Counted from the stretch's first letter, positions 49,149 through 58,126 are shown. The stretch is 64,000 bases of DNA from Kribbella sp. NBC_01245 (GCF_036226525.1 NZ_CP108487.1:4402001-4466000); one strand, 5' to 3'. Notes: a model not told the origin generated them from the sequence alone. Numbers and translations: made by a program.

Positions 49149-49904
49149 TCAGGCTTCCTGCCCGGTCGCCGCGGGCTGTTGCTGCGGCAGGCGGTCCGCG
49201 GCCGTGCGTGACAGCGCGACGTAGGCCAGGCCCGCCAACACACCTGCAGTGAGTTCCGCGAGCAGGTAGACCGGCATTTGAGCGAACTCCACCTTTCCAC
49301 CGGCGAGGCCCTGGATCAGCATCGGACCCACCGTGCGGGCGGGGTTGATGGATGCACCGGTGACCGGTGCGACCGGGATGATCGCGCCGAACACCGCCAG
49401 CCCGATGGCCAGCCCGGCGAAACCCGGCACGGCCTTGCGGCTGATGACGCCGAAGACGGTCAGTACGAGGATGAAGGTTCCGACGAACTCGGCCGCGAAG
49501 GCCTGCGGAACGCCAACCTCCGGGCCGTACGTCGCGACGCCGAGGCCGACGTCGCTCGCCTTCTTTCCGAGTACGGCGAGGATGGCGGCGGCGCCGAGCG
49601 TCGCGCCGGCCAGCTGGGCGCCGAGATACGCCGGCACCCGGGACCAGGGGAATTTGCCGGTCGCCGCCAGGCCGATCGTCACCGCCGGGTTGATGTGATT
49701 ACCCGAGATCTGCCCGAGGGCGTAGACGGTCGCCACCACGGCGGCGGCGAAGGCGAACGAGATCATGCCGAGATCCGCCATCGTGAAAGGCGTATCCCCG
49801 TTGACGATCAGCGCCGCCGGCACCGCACCGACGCCGATGAAGACCAGGATCGCGGCGCCTAGCGCCTCTGCCGCCAGCCGTTGGGGCAACGAGTTCTCAT
49901 CCAT
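49149..49904 (-). CDS. glpF: MIP family channel, likely glycerol facilitator
   Basis: This 251-residue aquaporin-family channel has six membrane helices and both NPA boxes: SGNHINPAVTIGLAATGKF and GASINPARTVGPMLIQGL. It starts MDENSLPQRLAAEALGAAIL, and the second box keeps the Arg of the selectivity filter. Its neighbours (dhaL, dhaK-dhaL) indicate glycerol or dihydroxyacetone as solute; aquaglyceroporin is the inferred class. The IclR gene is divergent, with a shared operator. Confidence 0.88.
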   Translation of the reverse strand: MDENSLPQRLAAEALGAAILVFIGVGAVPAALIVNGDTPFTMADLGMISFAFAAAVVATVYALGQISGNHINPAVTIGLAATGKFPWSRVPAYLGAQLAGATLGAAAILAVLGKKASDVGLGVATYGPEVGVPQAFAAEFVGTFILVLTVFGVISRKAVPGFAGLAIGLAVFGAIIPVAPVTGASINPARTVGPMLIQGLAGGKVEFAQMPVYLLAELTAGVLAGLAYVALSRTAADRLPQQQPAATGQEA

Positions 49905-49923
49905 GCCTATTCCTCTCGAAGAT

Positions 49924-49942
49924 CATTCGACTATGCCGAATG
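49924..49942. promoter_or_regulatory. IclR operator 1 (glpF side)
   Basis: CATTCG-ACTATGC-CGAATG is a palindrome with 6-bp arms and a 7-bp centre, lying between the glpF and IclR starts. The same ATTCG-N7-CGAAT pattern is in front of the dhaK-dhaL gene at 50825. Confidence 0.65.
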
Positions 49943-50009
49943 TCACTCGGAAGGTACGCCTGTGGTTCACTGCTGTAAAGGTTTCGTGTCAGGCAGCGAG
50001 GGGACGTCG

Positions 50010-50768
50010 ATGATCCAGTCCGTCGACCGGGCGATCCGGATGCTGGGCGTGCTGCAAGGGGCGCGCCGGCTGAGCCTTTCAGAGGTCGCGACCCGGCTCG
50101 ATCTGCCGCCGTCGACAGTGCACGGCATCCTCAAAACGCTGCAGGCGCACGGGATGGTCGTCCAGGACAAGGATTCCAACCGCTATCAGCTCGGGCCGGC
50201 CGTGCTCAAACTCGGCAACGTCTACCTGGACACCCTGGAGCTGCGCTCGCGAGCGGTCACCTGGTCCGAGGAACTGGCCAGACGCAGCGGTCACGCCGTC
50301 CGAACCGGCGTACTCACCTTCGACGAGGTGGTGATCATCCACCACGAGCCACGCCCCGACGGCAGTCGGCAGATGCCTGAGGTCGGGATCGTCATCCCTG
50401 CCCACGCAAGCGCTCTAGGCAAGGCAATGCTTGCGTATCTGCCCGACCAGGCGACGGCTCTGCTGGCCGGCGGCAAGCTCCGCAGCATGACCTCGGAGAC
50501 GGTGATCGACCCGCAGGCATTGCGTGCACAGCTCGACGAGGTCGCGAAGGAGGCCCTCGCGATCGAGAAGGAAGAAGCCGTCCTCGGCGAGGCGAGTATC
50601 GCCGCGCCGATCTTCGACGCATCGGGTTCGGTGGTCGGCGCGATCAGCGTCGTACTGCCGGCGGTGGAATGGCCGCCGACGGACGCGATGTACGCGGCGG
50701 TCCGGGAGTCCGCGCGCAACATCTCCCGCGAACTCGGCGCCGCCCGCTGGCCCGTTCCGACCGGCTGA
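50010..50768 (+). CDS. IclR-family regulator of the glycerol/DHA locus
   Basis: This 252-residue repressor has the N-terminal IclR winged HTH (MIQSVDRAIRMLGVLQGARR, LSLSEVATRLDLPPSTVHGI) and the effector domain with IPAHASALGKAMLAYLPDQA and GEASIAAPIFDASGSVVGAI. GAGGGGA precedes ATG 50010. It is flanked by two copies of one palindrome, one upstream of glpF-dhaL and one upstream of dhaK-dhaL, so it most likely controls both units in response to glycerol, DHA or their phosphates (a GylR analogue). Confidence 0.88.
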   Translation: MIQSVDRAIRMLGVLQGARRLSLSEVATRLDLPPSTVHGILKTLQAHGMVVQDKDSNRYQLGPAVLKLGNVYLDTLELRSRAVTWSEELARRSGHAVRTGVLTFDEVVIIHHEPRPDGSRQMPEVGIVIPAHASALGKAMLAYLPDQATALLAGGKLRSMTSETVIDPQALRAQLDEVAKEALAIEKEEAVLGEASIAAPIFDASGSVVGAISVVLPAVEWPPTDAMYAAVRESARNISRELGAARWPVPTG

Positions 50769-50824
50769 CGGCTTCGGCACCGGATCTTTACAGCCGCATG
50801 ACGCCGCCCTATGCTCCGAAACAT

Positions 50825-50841
50825 ATTCGACATTATCGAAT
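50825..50841. promoter_or_regulatory. IclR operator 2 (dhaK side)
   Basis: ATTCG-ACATTAT-CGAAT repeats the arms and 7-bp spacing of the site at 49924, with extra ACAT/ATGT flanks. It lies 50-65 bp before the dhaK-dhaL start in an AT-rich stretch. Confidence 0.65.
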
Positions 50842-50892
50842 CATGTTCACGGTGATCGTATTGCCACCGCCTGAGCCCGCTGAGGAGCAGCC

Positions 50893-52620
50893 ATGAAGAA
50901 ACTCATCAATGACCCGGCCGGCGTCGTCCCCGACATGCTGCGGGGGTTCGCGCTCACCAACCCCGGCATCGCGCTACTCGGTGACGGCGTCGTCGCGCGG
51001 ACCGACGCCGACAGCGTGCGAGACCGCGGCCAGGTGGCCCTGATCTCCGGTGGCGGCGCGGGCCACGAGCCTGCCCACGCCGGGTATGTCGGGGCCGGCA
51101 TGCTCACCGCAGCGGTGAGCGGTGACGTGTTCAGTTCCCCCTCCGCCGACACCGTCCTCAAGGCGATCCGGGCGGTCGGCGGCCCGGCCGGCGTGCTGCT
51201 GATCGTGAAGAACTACACCGGCGATCGGCTCAACTTCGGGCTCGCCGCCGAACTGGCACGAGTCGAGGGCATGGCGGTCGAGATGGTCGTGGTCGGTGAT
51301 GACGCCGCCCTCGCCGATGACGGCGCCAACGCGGGCCGGCGCGGACTCGCCGGCACCGTCCTGGTGCACAAGATCGCGGGCGCCGCCGCCGAAGAAGGGC
51401 TGCCGTTGGCCGAGGTCACCCGGGTCGCGACCGAAGCCGCGGCGTCGGTCGCCACGATGGGCGTGGCCTTGTCGGCCTGCACGGTCCCGGCCGCCGGGCG
51501 GCCCGGCCTCGAACTCGGCGACGACGAGATCGAGTGGGGGCTGGGAATCCACGGCGAGCCCGGCGTTGAGCGCGGCCCTGCGCGGCCTGCCGACGAGGTC
51601 GTCGATCGGATGCTCGGCCGGCTCGTCACCGACCGGCGGATCCAGGCCGGCGAACGGGTCGTGCTGCTGGTCAACAACCTCGGTGGTACGCCGACGATGG
51701 AGCTCGGCATCGTCGCCCAGCGGGCGATCGCCAACTTGGCCTCGGCCGGTATCCAGCTCGAACGTGCCTGGGTCGGCAGCTTCCTGACCGCCCTGGAAAT
51801 GGCCGGGTGCTCACTGTCGATCGCGCGAGTGAATGACAACATGCTGAGCCGGCTCGATGCTCCCACCAAGACCACGGCGTGGCCGGCCGCACATATCGGT
51901 GCCGTCTCCACCGGCGCGACCGTACAAGCGGCAGCGATCAAGGCTCCGGCCACTGCCGCACCTGTCCTGGGTCTGGCCGAGGACTCGGAACTGTGGCAGG
52001 CGATCACCGCGGTCTGCGAGGCCCTGATCGGAGCCGAGGCTCAGCTGACCGACCTCGACCAGCTGGTCGGTGATGGCGACCTCGGCATCAGCCTGGCCCG
52101 CGGTGCGCGCGCTGTCCTGACCGAGCTCCCGCGGTACGAGGGAACCGACGCGGCGGCAGTTCTCCGCGGCGTCGCCGGCACGGTCCGCCGAACGGTTGGC
52201 GGCACGTCTGGACCTCTGTACGCGGCGCTCCTCCTCCGCACAGCGGCGACCCTCGAGACCGGTACCGCGAAGCCCGCCGGGGTCTGGATCGAGGCCTTCG
52301 CGGCGGGTGTCGACGCGATCGCCGAGCTAGGTGGCGCCCGGGTCGGCGATCGCACCATGCTCGACGCATTACACCCGGCCGCCAAGGCGCTGCGTACCGC
52401 CGTACAGGCTGGAACGGGGGTCGACGCGGCCCTCGCCATTGCTCGTAATGCGGCCCGCAAGGCCACCGACGAAACCGCCGGGATCCTCGCTCGCCGCGGC
52501 CGATCGAGTTATCTCGGCGACCGCGCTCTGGGCGTTGTCGACCCGGGGGCCGAGGCCGTCGTGATCTGGCTGGAGGCGATCCGGACCGGTCTCGCAGTCA
52601 AGCAAGCGCCTGTCTCCTAG
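50893..52620 (+). CDS. Dihydroxyacetone kinase, fused DhaK-DhaL
   Basis: This 575-residue enzyme has an N-terminal DhaK domain (MKKLINDPAGVVPDMLRGFA, the substrate loop ISGGGAGHEPAHAGYVG, and the covalent His in LGIHGEPGVERG), then a DhaL domain (~365-575; LDQLVGDGDLGISLARGARA, RTVGGTSGPLYAALLL, ILARRGRSSYLGDRALG). It phosphorylates dihydroxyacetone using ATP. Note GDGDLG in the fused DhaL in place of DGDHG: the last Asp/His position differs. ATG 50893 has GAGGAG upstream. Controlled by the IclR protein by inference. Confidence 0.92.
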   Translation: MKKLINDPAGVVPDMLRGFALTNPGIALLGDGVVARTDADSVRDRGQVALISGGGAGHEPAHAGYVGAGMLTAAVSGDVFSSPSADTVLKAIRAVGGPAGVLLIVKNYTGDRLNFGLAAELARVEGMAVEMVVVGDDAALADDGANAGRRGLAGTVLVHKIAGAAAEEGLPLAEVTRVATEAAASVATMGVALSACTVPAAGRPGLELGDDEIEWGLGIHGEPGVERGPARPADEVVDRMLGRLVTDRRIQAGERVVLLVNNLGGTPTMELGIVAQRAIANLASAGIQLERAWVGSFLTALEMAGCSLSIARVNDNMLSRLDAPTKTTAWPAAHIGAVSTGATVQAAAIKAPATAAPVLGLAEDSELWQAITAVCEALIGAEAQLTDLDQLVGDGDLGISLARGARAVLTELPRYEGTDAAAVLRGVAGTVRRTVGGTSGPLYAALLLRTAATLETGTAKPAGVWIEAFAAGVDAIAELGGARVGDRTMLDALHPAAKALRTAVQAGTGVDAALAIARNAARKATDETAGILARRGRSSYLGDRALGVVDPGAEAVVIWLEAIRTGLAVKQAPVS

Positions 52621-52712
52621 CGGCCACATGCGGCCGGCGTCGTAGCGGGTTTCCCAGCGCGTCGGGGTGCGGGGGCGTCAGGTGGCCGAGCACAGCATCT
52701 TGGGCGCCGGGG

Positions 52713-53486
52713 TCAGGCGCGGGATTCGAGTACGTCGAAGTCGCGCTCGGCGTAGAGGCGGTGCTCCCACTCCTCGTTGAGGATGGCGCCCAGACAACGA
52801 CGTACGGCGAAGCTCTCCGAGTCGGGATAGCCCGGCTCGAGCACCGGCTCGGTCTTACCGGCCAACTGCTCATCGGTGAGATCGGCGATCACCTGACGGA
52901 CAGTGGCCATCCGGTCTTCGCGCAGGGCGAGCACCTCGTCCAGCGACGGCCGGACGTCGCGGTCGCGCGGTACCCCCGGCCGGTCGGTCATGTCGTCGTG
53001 GGGCAGGTCCAGCGGATCCCACGGCGATGGCTCCAGCAGCATCGCGCGCCTGACCCAGGCGTCGGTCGCGAAAACCAGATGACGGAGCGTCTCGATGAAC
53101 GACCACTCGCCGTCAACCCGCTCGTGCAACTGCTCGGGTGCCATCCCGCGGGCCCGGTCGACGGTCTGCCGCCAGAGCCGCTCGAGGATGTCCCACGCCT
53201 CGCGATAGCCGTCCGCATCGGCCGGGCGCATCTTGACGCGATCGGGATAGCGGCGGTTGAGCTCGGCCTCCACCAGCGGTACGACGTCGACGCCGTTGAT
53301 GCGCAGGTTGTCGATGTCGCCGCTCAGGTCCATGTTCACCAGGGCCGCGCCACGGACCACCACCCCGCTCAGGTCGACCAGGTCGAACCGCGCGTTGCTC
53401 AGATCGACATCGCGGAACCGCGCATCGGTCAGATAGACGTCCTCGAACACCGAACCCGTCAGGTTCTCCTTGATGAACTCAGCCAC
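52713..53486 (-). CDS. Pentapeptide-repeat/DinB-like fusion protein
   Basis: This 257-residue protein has a short pentapeptide-like beta-helix at the N-terminus (FEDVYLTDARFRDVDLSNAR, FDLVDLSGVVVRGAALVNMD) and a DinB-like four-helix bundle (DGEWSFIETLRHLVFATDAW with His; NEEWEHRLYAERDFD near the end). DinB-superfamily members often bind a metal through three His. GTG 53486 has AGGG 7-10 nt upstream; the longer start at 53546 adds low-information residues. Possible thiol-transferase or stress protein; function not certain. Confidence 0.78.
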   Translation of the reverse strand: MAEFIKENLTGSVFEDVYLTDARFRDVDLSNARFDLVDLSGVVVRGAALVNMDLSGDIDNLRINGVDVVPLVEAELNRRYPDRVKMRPADADGYREAWDILERLWRQTVDRARGMAPEQLHERVDGEWSFIETLRHLVFATDAWVRRAMLLEPSPWDPLDLPHDDMTDRPGVPRDRDVRPSLDEVLALREDRMATVRQVIADLTDEQLAGKTEPVLEPGYPDSESFAVRRCLGAILNEEWEHRLYAERDFDVLESRA

Positions 53487-53530
53487 CCCAACACCCTGCC
53501 CCACTCCCGTCACTACGTCCACAAGGCCGG

Positions 53531-54232
53531 TCAGTCCCGCCGCCACTGGTCGTACGGGTGCCGTCCGGACCGGAAGCCGCAGGCCGCGGCCATCGCGGCG
53601 GCGTCGGCGAAACCGCGCGCGAGGGAGTCGGGGTCATGCGCGTCGCTGGCGAAGGTGATGTGCTGACCACCTTCCTCGTACCACCAGCGGAGGATCTGCC
53701 GCGGCATCGGCACTCTCGTGTTCAGCTCCAGGACCTTGCCGCTGCCGGCCAACTCCCGAAGGACGACCCGGTACTCCTCCTCGAAGCCGCCGGGATCGAA
53801 CGGCATCACGTCGTACGGCCAATAGCGCAGCGGGTAGTCGATATGCGCGAGCACCTCGAACGCGTCGAACAGCTGGACCATCCGGAGGGTCTCGGCCAGG
53901 TACTCCCGGATTACCCCAGCAGGTTCCCGCGTGAGGTAGGCGTCCGAGGCTTCGGCTGTACTGCCATCGGTGGCCAGGCTGTGCACCGAACTGAGGACCC
54001 GGTCGAACCGGCCCAGGTCGAGCAATTCCGCGGTGACCAACTACCGCCACTCCGCGGGGAGATCCGCATCGGGCGGCAGCGTCCAAGGCGTGAAGTCGGC
54101 GTGTTCGGTGAACGCCAGAGCGGGCAGCCCGACCTCGACCGCTCGCGCGCAGGTCGCCGCCATCGAACCGGCGAGCGCATCCCAGGACCACTCGCTGTGG
54201 ACAGCGTCATCCGCCGGCAGCAGTCCCGTCAT
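53531..54232 (-). pseudogene. Decayed PHP-domain phosphatase (HisK-like)
   Basis: Compared with the intact copy at 62151-62978, the N-terminal PADDAVHSEWSWD has lost the first His of the HxH metal motif (GHVHSEW in the intact copy). After HADFTPW about 43 residues are missing, including the GMEVG and QPHRH region that holds active-site residues, and a TAG (54041-54043) interrupts the frame before LLDLGRFDRVLSSVHSL. From there the sequence is colinear to the end (DAHDPDSLARGFADAAAMAA). Function is surely lost. Confidence 0.82.
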
Positions 54233-54291
54233 AAACGCACGTCCTTCTGAGCTGTCGGTTCACCGGCCGTGGGGCTTCAGGTGGGTTCTGG

Positions 54292-54789
54292 TCAAAGCCG
54301 TTGGCGCAGCAGCGGGATCCAGTGGTCGCCGTACCGCTCGTGGAGTTCGGGGAGCTGCCAGTCCCGCCCGGTCACCGCCCCGCGGCAGAGGTCCGATCCA
54401 CAAGCACATGACATCTCGAAATCCTCGACGGCCGAGCTGGTGCCGTAATCACTGGTGACCTCCTCATCGGCCGCAATATCGCGCCGAGCCAAGAGTGTGA
54501 CGGCATCGGTCCACCAAAGGTTCGGATCGCAGCTGTGGTTGCCGTATCCAATCAACGGACGCGGGTGATCCGGCAACACCAGATGTACGTCGTCCCCGAC
54601 CGTGATGGTGTCGATCGGTCCGGCGGCGCGCGCGAAGATCTCGGCCAGCTCCGCCCCGGACACCAGGCGTCCACCAAGCGTCGCCACCACCGTGCCGGCC
54701 GGAATGGCCGCCGTGGCGTACAACCCCTGGCCGGCGATCGGTGACGCCCGAACCTCTAGGTCAGCATGACTCCAACACTCTGTTTCCAA
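54292..54789 (-). CDS. SET-domain protein lysine methyltransferase
   Basis: This 165-residue protein has a SET domain: ASPIAGQGLYATAAIPAGTV at the N-terminus, YGNHSCDPNLWW (NHSCxPN core), DIAADEEVTSDYGTSS with the catalytic Tyr, and a post-SET CACGSDLCRG zinc-type cluster. SET proteins are uncommon but real in bacteria. Likely modifies lysine on a bacterial protein. ATG 54789; no operon evident. Confidence 0.85.
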   Translation of the reverse strand: METECWSHADLEVRASPIAGQGLYATAAIPAGTVVATLGGRLVSGAELAEIFARAAGPIDTITVGDDVHLVLPDHPRPLIGYGNHSCDPNLWWTDAVTLLARRDIAADEEVTSDYGTSSAVEDFEMSCACGSDLCRGAVTGRDWQLPELHERYGDHWIPLLRQRL

Positions 54790-54820
54790 GGTGTCCGTCC
54801 GTCCCTCCAGTGCGCAGGCT

Positions 54821-55324
54821 TTAGCGGTCGGGGAGTTTGTCGCCGAGGGATTCGAGCAGGGTCCGGAGGGTTTCGGCGAGGGCGTCTCGCTCCTCGCGGG
54901 AGAGGGCCTCCAGCAGACGGTTCTCGGTGGCGATGTGGTCCGGCAGAGCGTCGTCGATCAAGGTCAGACCGGCCTTGGTCAGCGTGACCTGCACCCCGCG
55001 ACCGTCGGTCTGACTGGGCGCACGACTAACCAACCCGCGAGCCTCCAACCGGTCGAGCCGCTGGGTGATCGCGCCCGAGGTGACCATCGACGAGCGCATC
55101 AGGTCGGCCGGCGTGAGGCTGTGCTCGGCGTTGCTCCGCCGCAGAGTCGCCAGTACGTCGAACGAGGGCCGGTCCAGGCCGTGGTCGGCAAACGTGCGCC
55201 CCAGTTCGCCGCCGATCAGCAGGCTGAGCCGCGACAGCCGGCCGATCACCGCCATCGGCGACGCGTCCAGGTCCGGCCGCTGCGTATTCCACTGCTCGAG
55301 GATCCGATCCACGTGGTCAGCCAT
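54821..55324 (-). CDS. MarR-family transcriptional regulator
   Basis: This 167-residue protein has a MarR winged HTH: SFDVLATLRRSNAEHSLTPA, DLMRSSMVTSGAITQRLDRL, and wing VSRAPSQTDGRGVQVTLTKA, with flanking dimerisation helices. It is divergent from the DMT exporter with two GCTTAG-type palindromes between them, one over the exporter start. It probably represses the exporter and oxidoreductase genes; ligand unknown. Confidence 0.88.
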   Translation of the reverse strand: MADHVDRILEQWNTQRPDLDASPMAVIGRLSRLSLLIGGELGRTFADHGLDRPSFDVLATLRRSNAEHSLTPADLMRSSMVTSGAITQRLDRLEARGLVSRAPSQTDGRGVQVTLTKAGLTLIDDALPDHIATENRLLEALSREERDALAETLRTLLESLGDKLPDR

Positions 55325-55343
55325 ACCTCCAGCGTAGTAGATC

Positions 55344-55409
55344 GCTTAGTGGTGAGGTAAATCCCTTCCATTTTGCTTAGCGCTGAGCTACTTTAGCTTA
55401 GTGCTAAGC
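55344..55409. promoter_or_regulatory. MarR operators, one overlapping the exporter start codon
   Basis: GCTTAG-TG-CTAAGC (55396-55409) is perfect and contains the GTG start (55401). GCTTAG-CG-CTGAGC (55375-55388) is a near match, and a GCTTAGTG half-site lies at 55344. Binding would block both promoter and initiation. Confidence 0.7.
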
Positions 55410-56303
55410 AAACGAGTCGCCCTCATCCTGGTCACCGCCATCGCCCCGGCCGTGTGGGGAACCACCTATCTGGTCACCACGGAGTTCCTGCCGCCCGAGC
55501 GTCCACTGCTCGCCGCTGTGCTCCGCGCCCTGCCGGCCGGCCTGATCCTCGTCGCCATCACGCGACGGCTGCCGCGAGGAATCTGGTGGTGGCGCGCATT
55601 CGTGCTCGGCGCACTCAACATCGGGGCGTTTCTGGCATTGCTGTACGTCGCGGCGTACCGGCTTCCCGGCGGAGTCGCCGCGACCGTCGGCTCGCTGCAG
55701 CCGTTGCTGGTCGCGCTACTGGCAGTGGGCCTGCTCGGACAGAAGCTCACGCTGCGAACCACACTCGCCGCTCTCGCCGGAGTGCTTGGCGTCAGCCTCC
55801 TCGTATTGCGCGCCAATGCTCGTTTAGATGGCTGGGGAATCGCCGCGGCGCTCGGTGGCGCGGTCGTAATGGCGACGGGCGTCGTGCTCAGCAAGCGTTG
55901 GACCTCACCGGCGCCGCTGCTGGCGACGACCGGCTGGCAACTGGTGGCGGGCGGATTGCTGCTGGTGCCGGTCGCGCTCATCGTCGAAGGCGCGCCACCG
56001 GCCTCCTTCACCACGGCCAACCTGGCCGGTTACACGTACCTGGCGATCATCGGCTCGGCCATCGCGTACGCCCTGTGGTTCCGCGGGATCCGGGCCCTGT
56101 CCCCCACCGACGTCACCTTCCTCGGACTACTCAGCCCGGTGGTCGCGACCGCCCTCGGCTGGATCGCACTCGGCCAGGGTCTGACGTCCGCGCAGATTCT
56201 CGGCGGCGTGATCGTGCTCGGCGCACTCGTCACCGCTCAGCTCAAGAAGGCACCAACCCCCGCACCCATCCCCCAGCCGCTGGTTTTAGCCGGAAGGAAC
56301 TGA
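55401..56303 (+). CDS. EamA/DMT-superfamily exporter
   Basis: This 300-residue transporter has ten membrane helices in two EamA halves (e.g. APAVWGTTYLVTTEFLPPER at the start, GAVVMATGVVLSKRWTSPAP and LGLLSPVVATALGWIALGQG in the second half). It starts GTG CTA AGC at 55401, with no Shine-Dalgarno sequence in front, which suits a leaderless message. Possible substrates include amino acids or drugs. The oxidoreductase gene follows after 5 bp. Confidence 0.88.
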   Translation: MLSKRVALILVTAIAPAVWGTTYLVTTEFLPPERPLLAAVLRALPAGLILVAITRRLPRGIWWWRAFVLGALNIGAFLALLYVAAYRLPGGVAATVGSLQPLLVALLAVGLLGQKLTLRTTLAALAGVLGVSLLVLRANARLDGWGIAAALGGAVVMATGVVLSKRWTSPAPLLATTGWQLVAGGLLLVPVALIVEGAPPASFTTANLAGYTYLAIIGSAIAYALWFRGIRALSPTDVTFLGLLSPVVATALGWIALGQGLTSAQILGGVIVLGALVTAQLKKAPTPAPIPQPLVLAGRN

Positions 56304-56308
56304 AAGAT

Positions 56309-56947
56309 ATGCGCATCACAGTGTTCGGAGCGGCCGGCGACGTCGGCAGCCGGGTAGTCGCCGAAGCCGTTGCCAGAGGCCACAAAGTCACCGCCGTCGG
56401 ACGCAACCCGGCCCGGCTGGCCGATTCGCCCGTCGGCGTCATCGTCCGGCAAGGCGACGCCCGAAACGTCGAGGATGTCGCCTCCTTGAGCGCCGGCCAG
56501 GATCTCGTCATCAGCGCCACCCGGCCCGTGCCAGGTAGCGAGCACGAGCTCGCCATCGCGGCAAAAGGCCTGCTCGCGGGAGCCGCCGCGTCCGGCGTAC
56601 GCCTGCTGGTCGTCGGAGGCGCGAGCAGCCTCTTCATCCCCGACTCACCCGGTACGACGGTCGTCGACGCCCCGGGCTTTCCCGACGACCTCCGCCCGAT
56701 CGCGTTGGCCTGCAGCGAACAACTCGACGTATTCCGCGCGGATGCGGCCGTCGACTGGACCTACCTCAGCCCGCCCGCCCTCCTCGAACCGGGAGAACGC
56801 ACTGGCCGATTCCGCCTCGGCCGCGACGAGCTGATCGTCGACACCGCCGGCAACTCGTCCATCTCGATGGAAGACCTGGCCATCGCCCTACTCGACGAGG
56901 CCGAACGCCCCCAACACCCCCGAACCCGCTTCACCATCGGCTATTGA
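56309..56947 (+). CDS. NAD(P)-binding NmrA-like oxidoreductase
   Basis: This 212-residue protein has the Rossmann signature VFGAAGDVGSRVVAEAVARG and the NmrA/SDR ...VRLLVVGGASSLFIPDS, with no YxxxK. It resembles YwnB/BVR-B-like reductases. The ATG at 56309 follows GGAAGGAACTGAAAG and lies 5 bp after the exporter stop, so the two are cotranscribed under the MarR regulator. Likely an NAD(P)H-dependent flavin or quinone-type reductase. Confidence 0.85.
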   Translation: MRITVFGAAGDVGSRVVAEAVARGHKVTAVGRNPARLADSPVGVIVRQGDARNVEDVASLSAGQDLVISATRPVPGSEHELAIAAKGLLAGAAASGVRLLVVGGASSLFIPDSPGTTVVDAPGFPDDLRPIALACSEQLDVFRADAAVDWTYLSPPALLEPGERTGRFRLGRDELIVDTAGNSSISMEDLAIALLDEAERPQHPRTRFTIGY

Positions 56948-57009
56948 CCCGCGATGGTTCACCCGACTGGCAACAGGGTTCTGGCTGATCGGTCGTTCGG
57001 CAGACACGA

Positions 57010-57960
57010 TTACAGGTTGGTGATGTCTGCTTGCTTGGCGCGGACCGCCTCGGCCGCGTTCAGAAGATCCGCGCGTTCCGAGGGGGTCAGCTCGGTCTCG
57101 ATGACTCGCTTGACTCCCTCGGCGCCGATCTCAGCCTCGACGCCCAGGTAGACACCGGAGATGCCGTACTCACCGTCGACCCACGCGCAGACGGGCATCA
57201 CGGCGCCACTGTCCTCGGCGACGGCCTTCGCCATCCGGGCGGCTGCCGCCGATGGCGCGTAGTACGCCGAGCCGGTCTTGAGCAGAGCCACAACCTCGGC
57301 ACCGCCGTTTCGGGTCCGGACGACCAGTTCGTCGATCTGGCCGGCCGGGAGTAGCTCGGCAAGTGGTGTGCCGCGGACGCTGCAACGCGAGGGCACCGGC
57401 ACCATCGTGTCGCCGTGCGAGCCGAGCGTCAGCGTCCGCACATCGCCGACCGGAACCGCCAGGGCCTCGGCCACGAAGTTGCTGAACCGGGCGGTGTCGA
57501 GCATCCCGGCCTGACCGAGCACCCGATTCGTCGGGAACCCGGTCGCGATCTGAGCCAGCGCGGTCATCTCGTCCAGCGGGTTCGACACCACGATGACCAC
57601 GGCCGCCGGCGCGAACTTCGCCACGTTCTCCGCGACCTGGCGAACGATCTTGGCGTTCACCCCGAGCAGATCCATCCGGCTCATGCCCGGCTTGCGGGGT
57701 AGCCCGGCAGTGATGACGACGACGTCCGAAGCTTCGATCGCCTCGTACCCCTCACCATTCGGCCCGGTGGTGGCGCCTACGACCTTGGTCTCGAACCCCT
57801 CGATCGGACGCGATTGGTTGAGGTCGAGAGCCAGGCCCTCGGGCTTACCCGCCACGATGTCGGTAAGTACGACGGTCTCGAAGACGTCGTACTCCGCCAG
57901 GCGCTGCGCGGTCGTGGAACCGTAGAAGCCCGCGCCAACGACGGTGACCTTCTTGCCCAT
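57010..57960 (-). CDS. mdh: Malate dehydrogenase
   Basis: This 316-residue NAD-dependent enzyme oxidises malate to oxaloacetate. VTVVGAGFYGSTTAQRLAEY is the Rossmann motif, VVITAGLPRKPGMSRMDLLG holds the two Arg of the malate/lactate active loop, VVSNPLDEMT the next, GQAGMLDTARFSNFVAEAL and LGSHGDTMVPV the catalytic His-Asp pair. The Arg in the mobile loop marks malate, not lactate, specificity. ATG 57960 with good spacing from a purine-rich site. No TCA partner gene is next to it. Confidence 0.93.
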   Translation of the reverse strand: MGKKVTVVGAGFYGSTTAQRLAEYDVFETVVLTDIVAGKPEGLALDLNQSRPIEGFETKVVGATTGPNGEGYEAIEASDVVVITAGLPRKPGMSRMDLLGVNAKIVRQVAENVAKFAPAAVVIVVSNPLDEMTALAQIATGFPTNRVLGQAGMLDTARFSNFVAEALAVPVGDVRTLTLGSHGDTMVPVPSRCSVRGTPLAELLPAGQIDELVVRTRNGGAEVVALLKTGSAYYAPSAAAARMAKAVAEDSGAVMPVCAWVDGEYGISGVYLGVEAEIGAEGVKRVIETELTPSERADLLNAAEAVRAKQADITNL

Positions 57961-58045
57961 GCTCGACTCAACTCCAGAATAGAAACCATTACCGGGCCGC
58001 GATCAGCCCGACGGGGAAAGTCCCGCCGATCAGCTTAGATCTCCT

Positions 58046-58081
58046 CCGCGAGTGGTCAGGTCATGACGCGACCACTCGCGG
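58046..58081. repeat. B-family intergenic inverted repeat (copy B2)
   Basis: CCGCGAGTGGTC (58046-58057) pairs perfectly with GACCACTCGCGG (58070-58081), loop 12 nt containing GTCATGAC. It lies past the end of the minus-strand VOC gene and upstream of mdh. Likely terminator. Confidence 0.75.
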
Positions 58082-58126
58082 GGAACTGGGCACGGGTTGG
58101 TGCGCCGTCATGACGCGCACGCTTGT

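Noticed and set aside
52621..52712. Possible gene remnant after dhaK-dhaL
   Set aside because: A minus-strand reading (HPDALGNPLRRRPH) looks vaguely like a regulator N-terminus, but it is too short and unsupported.
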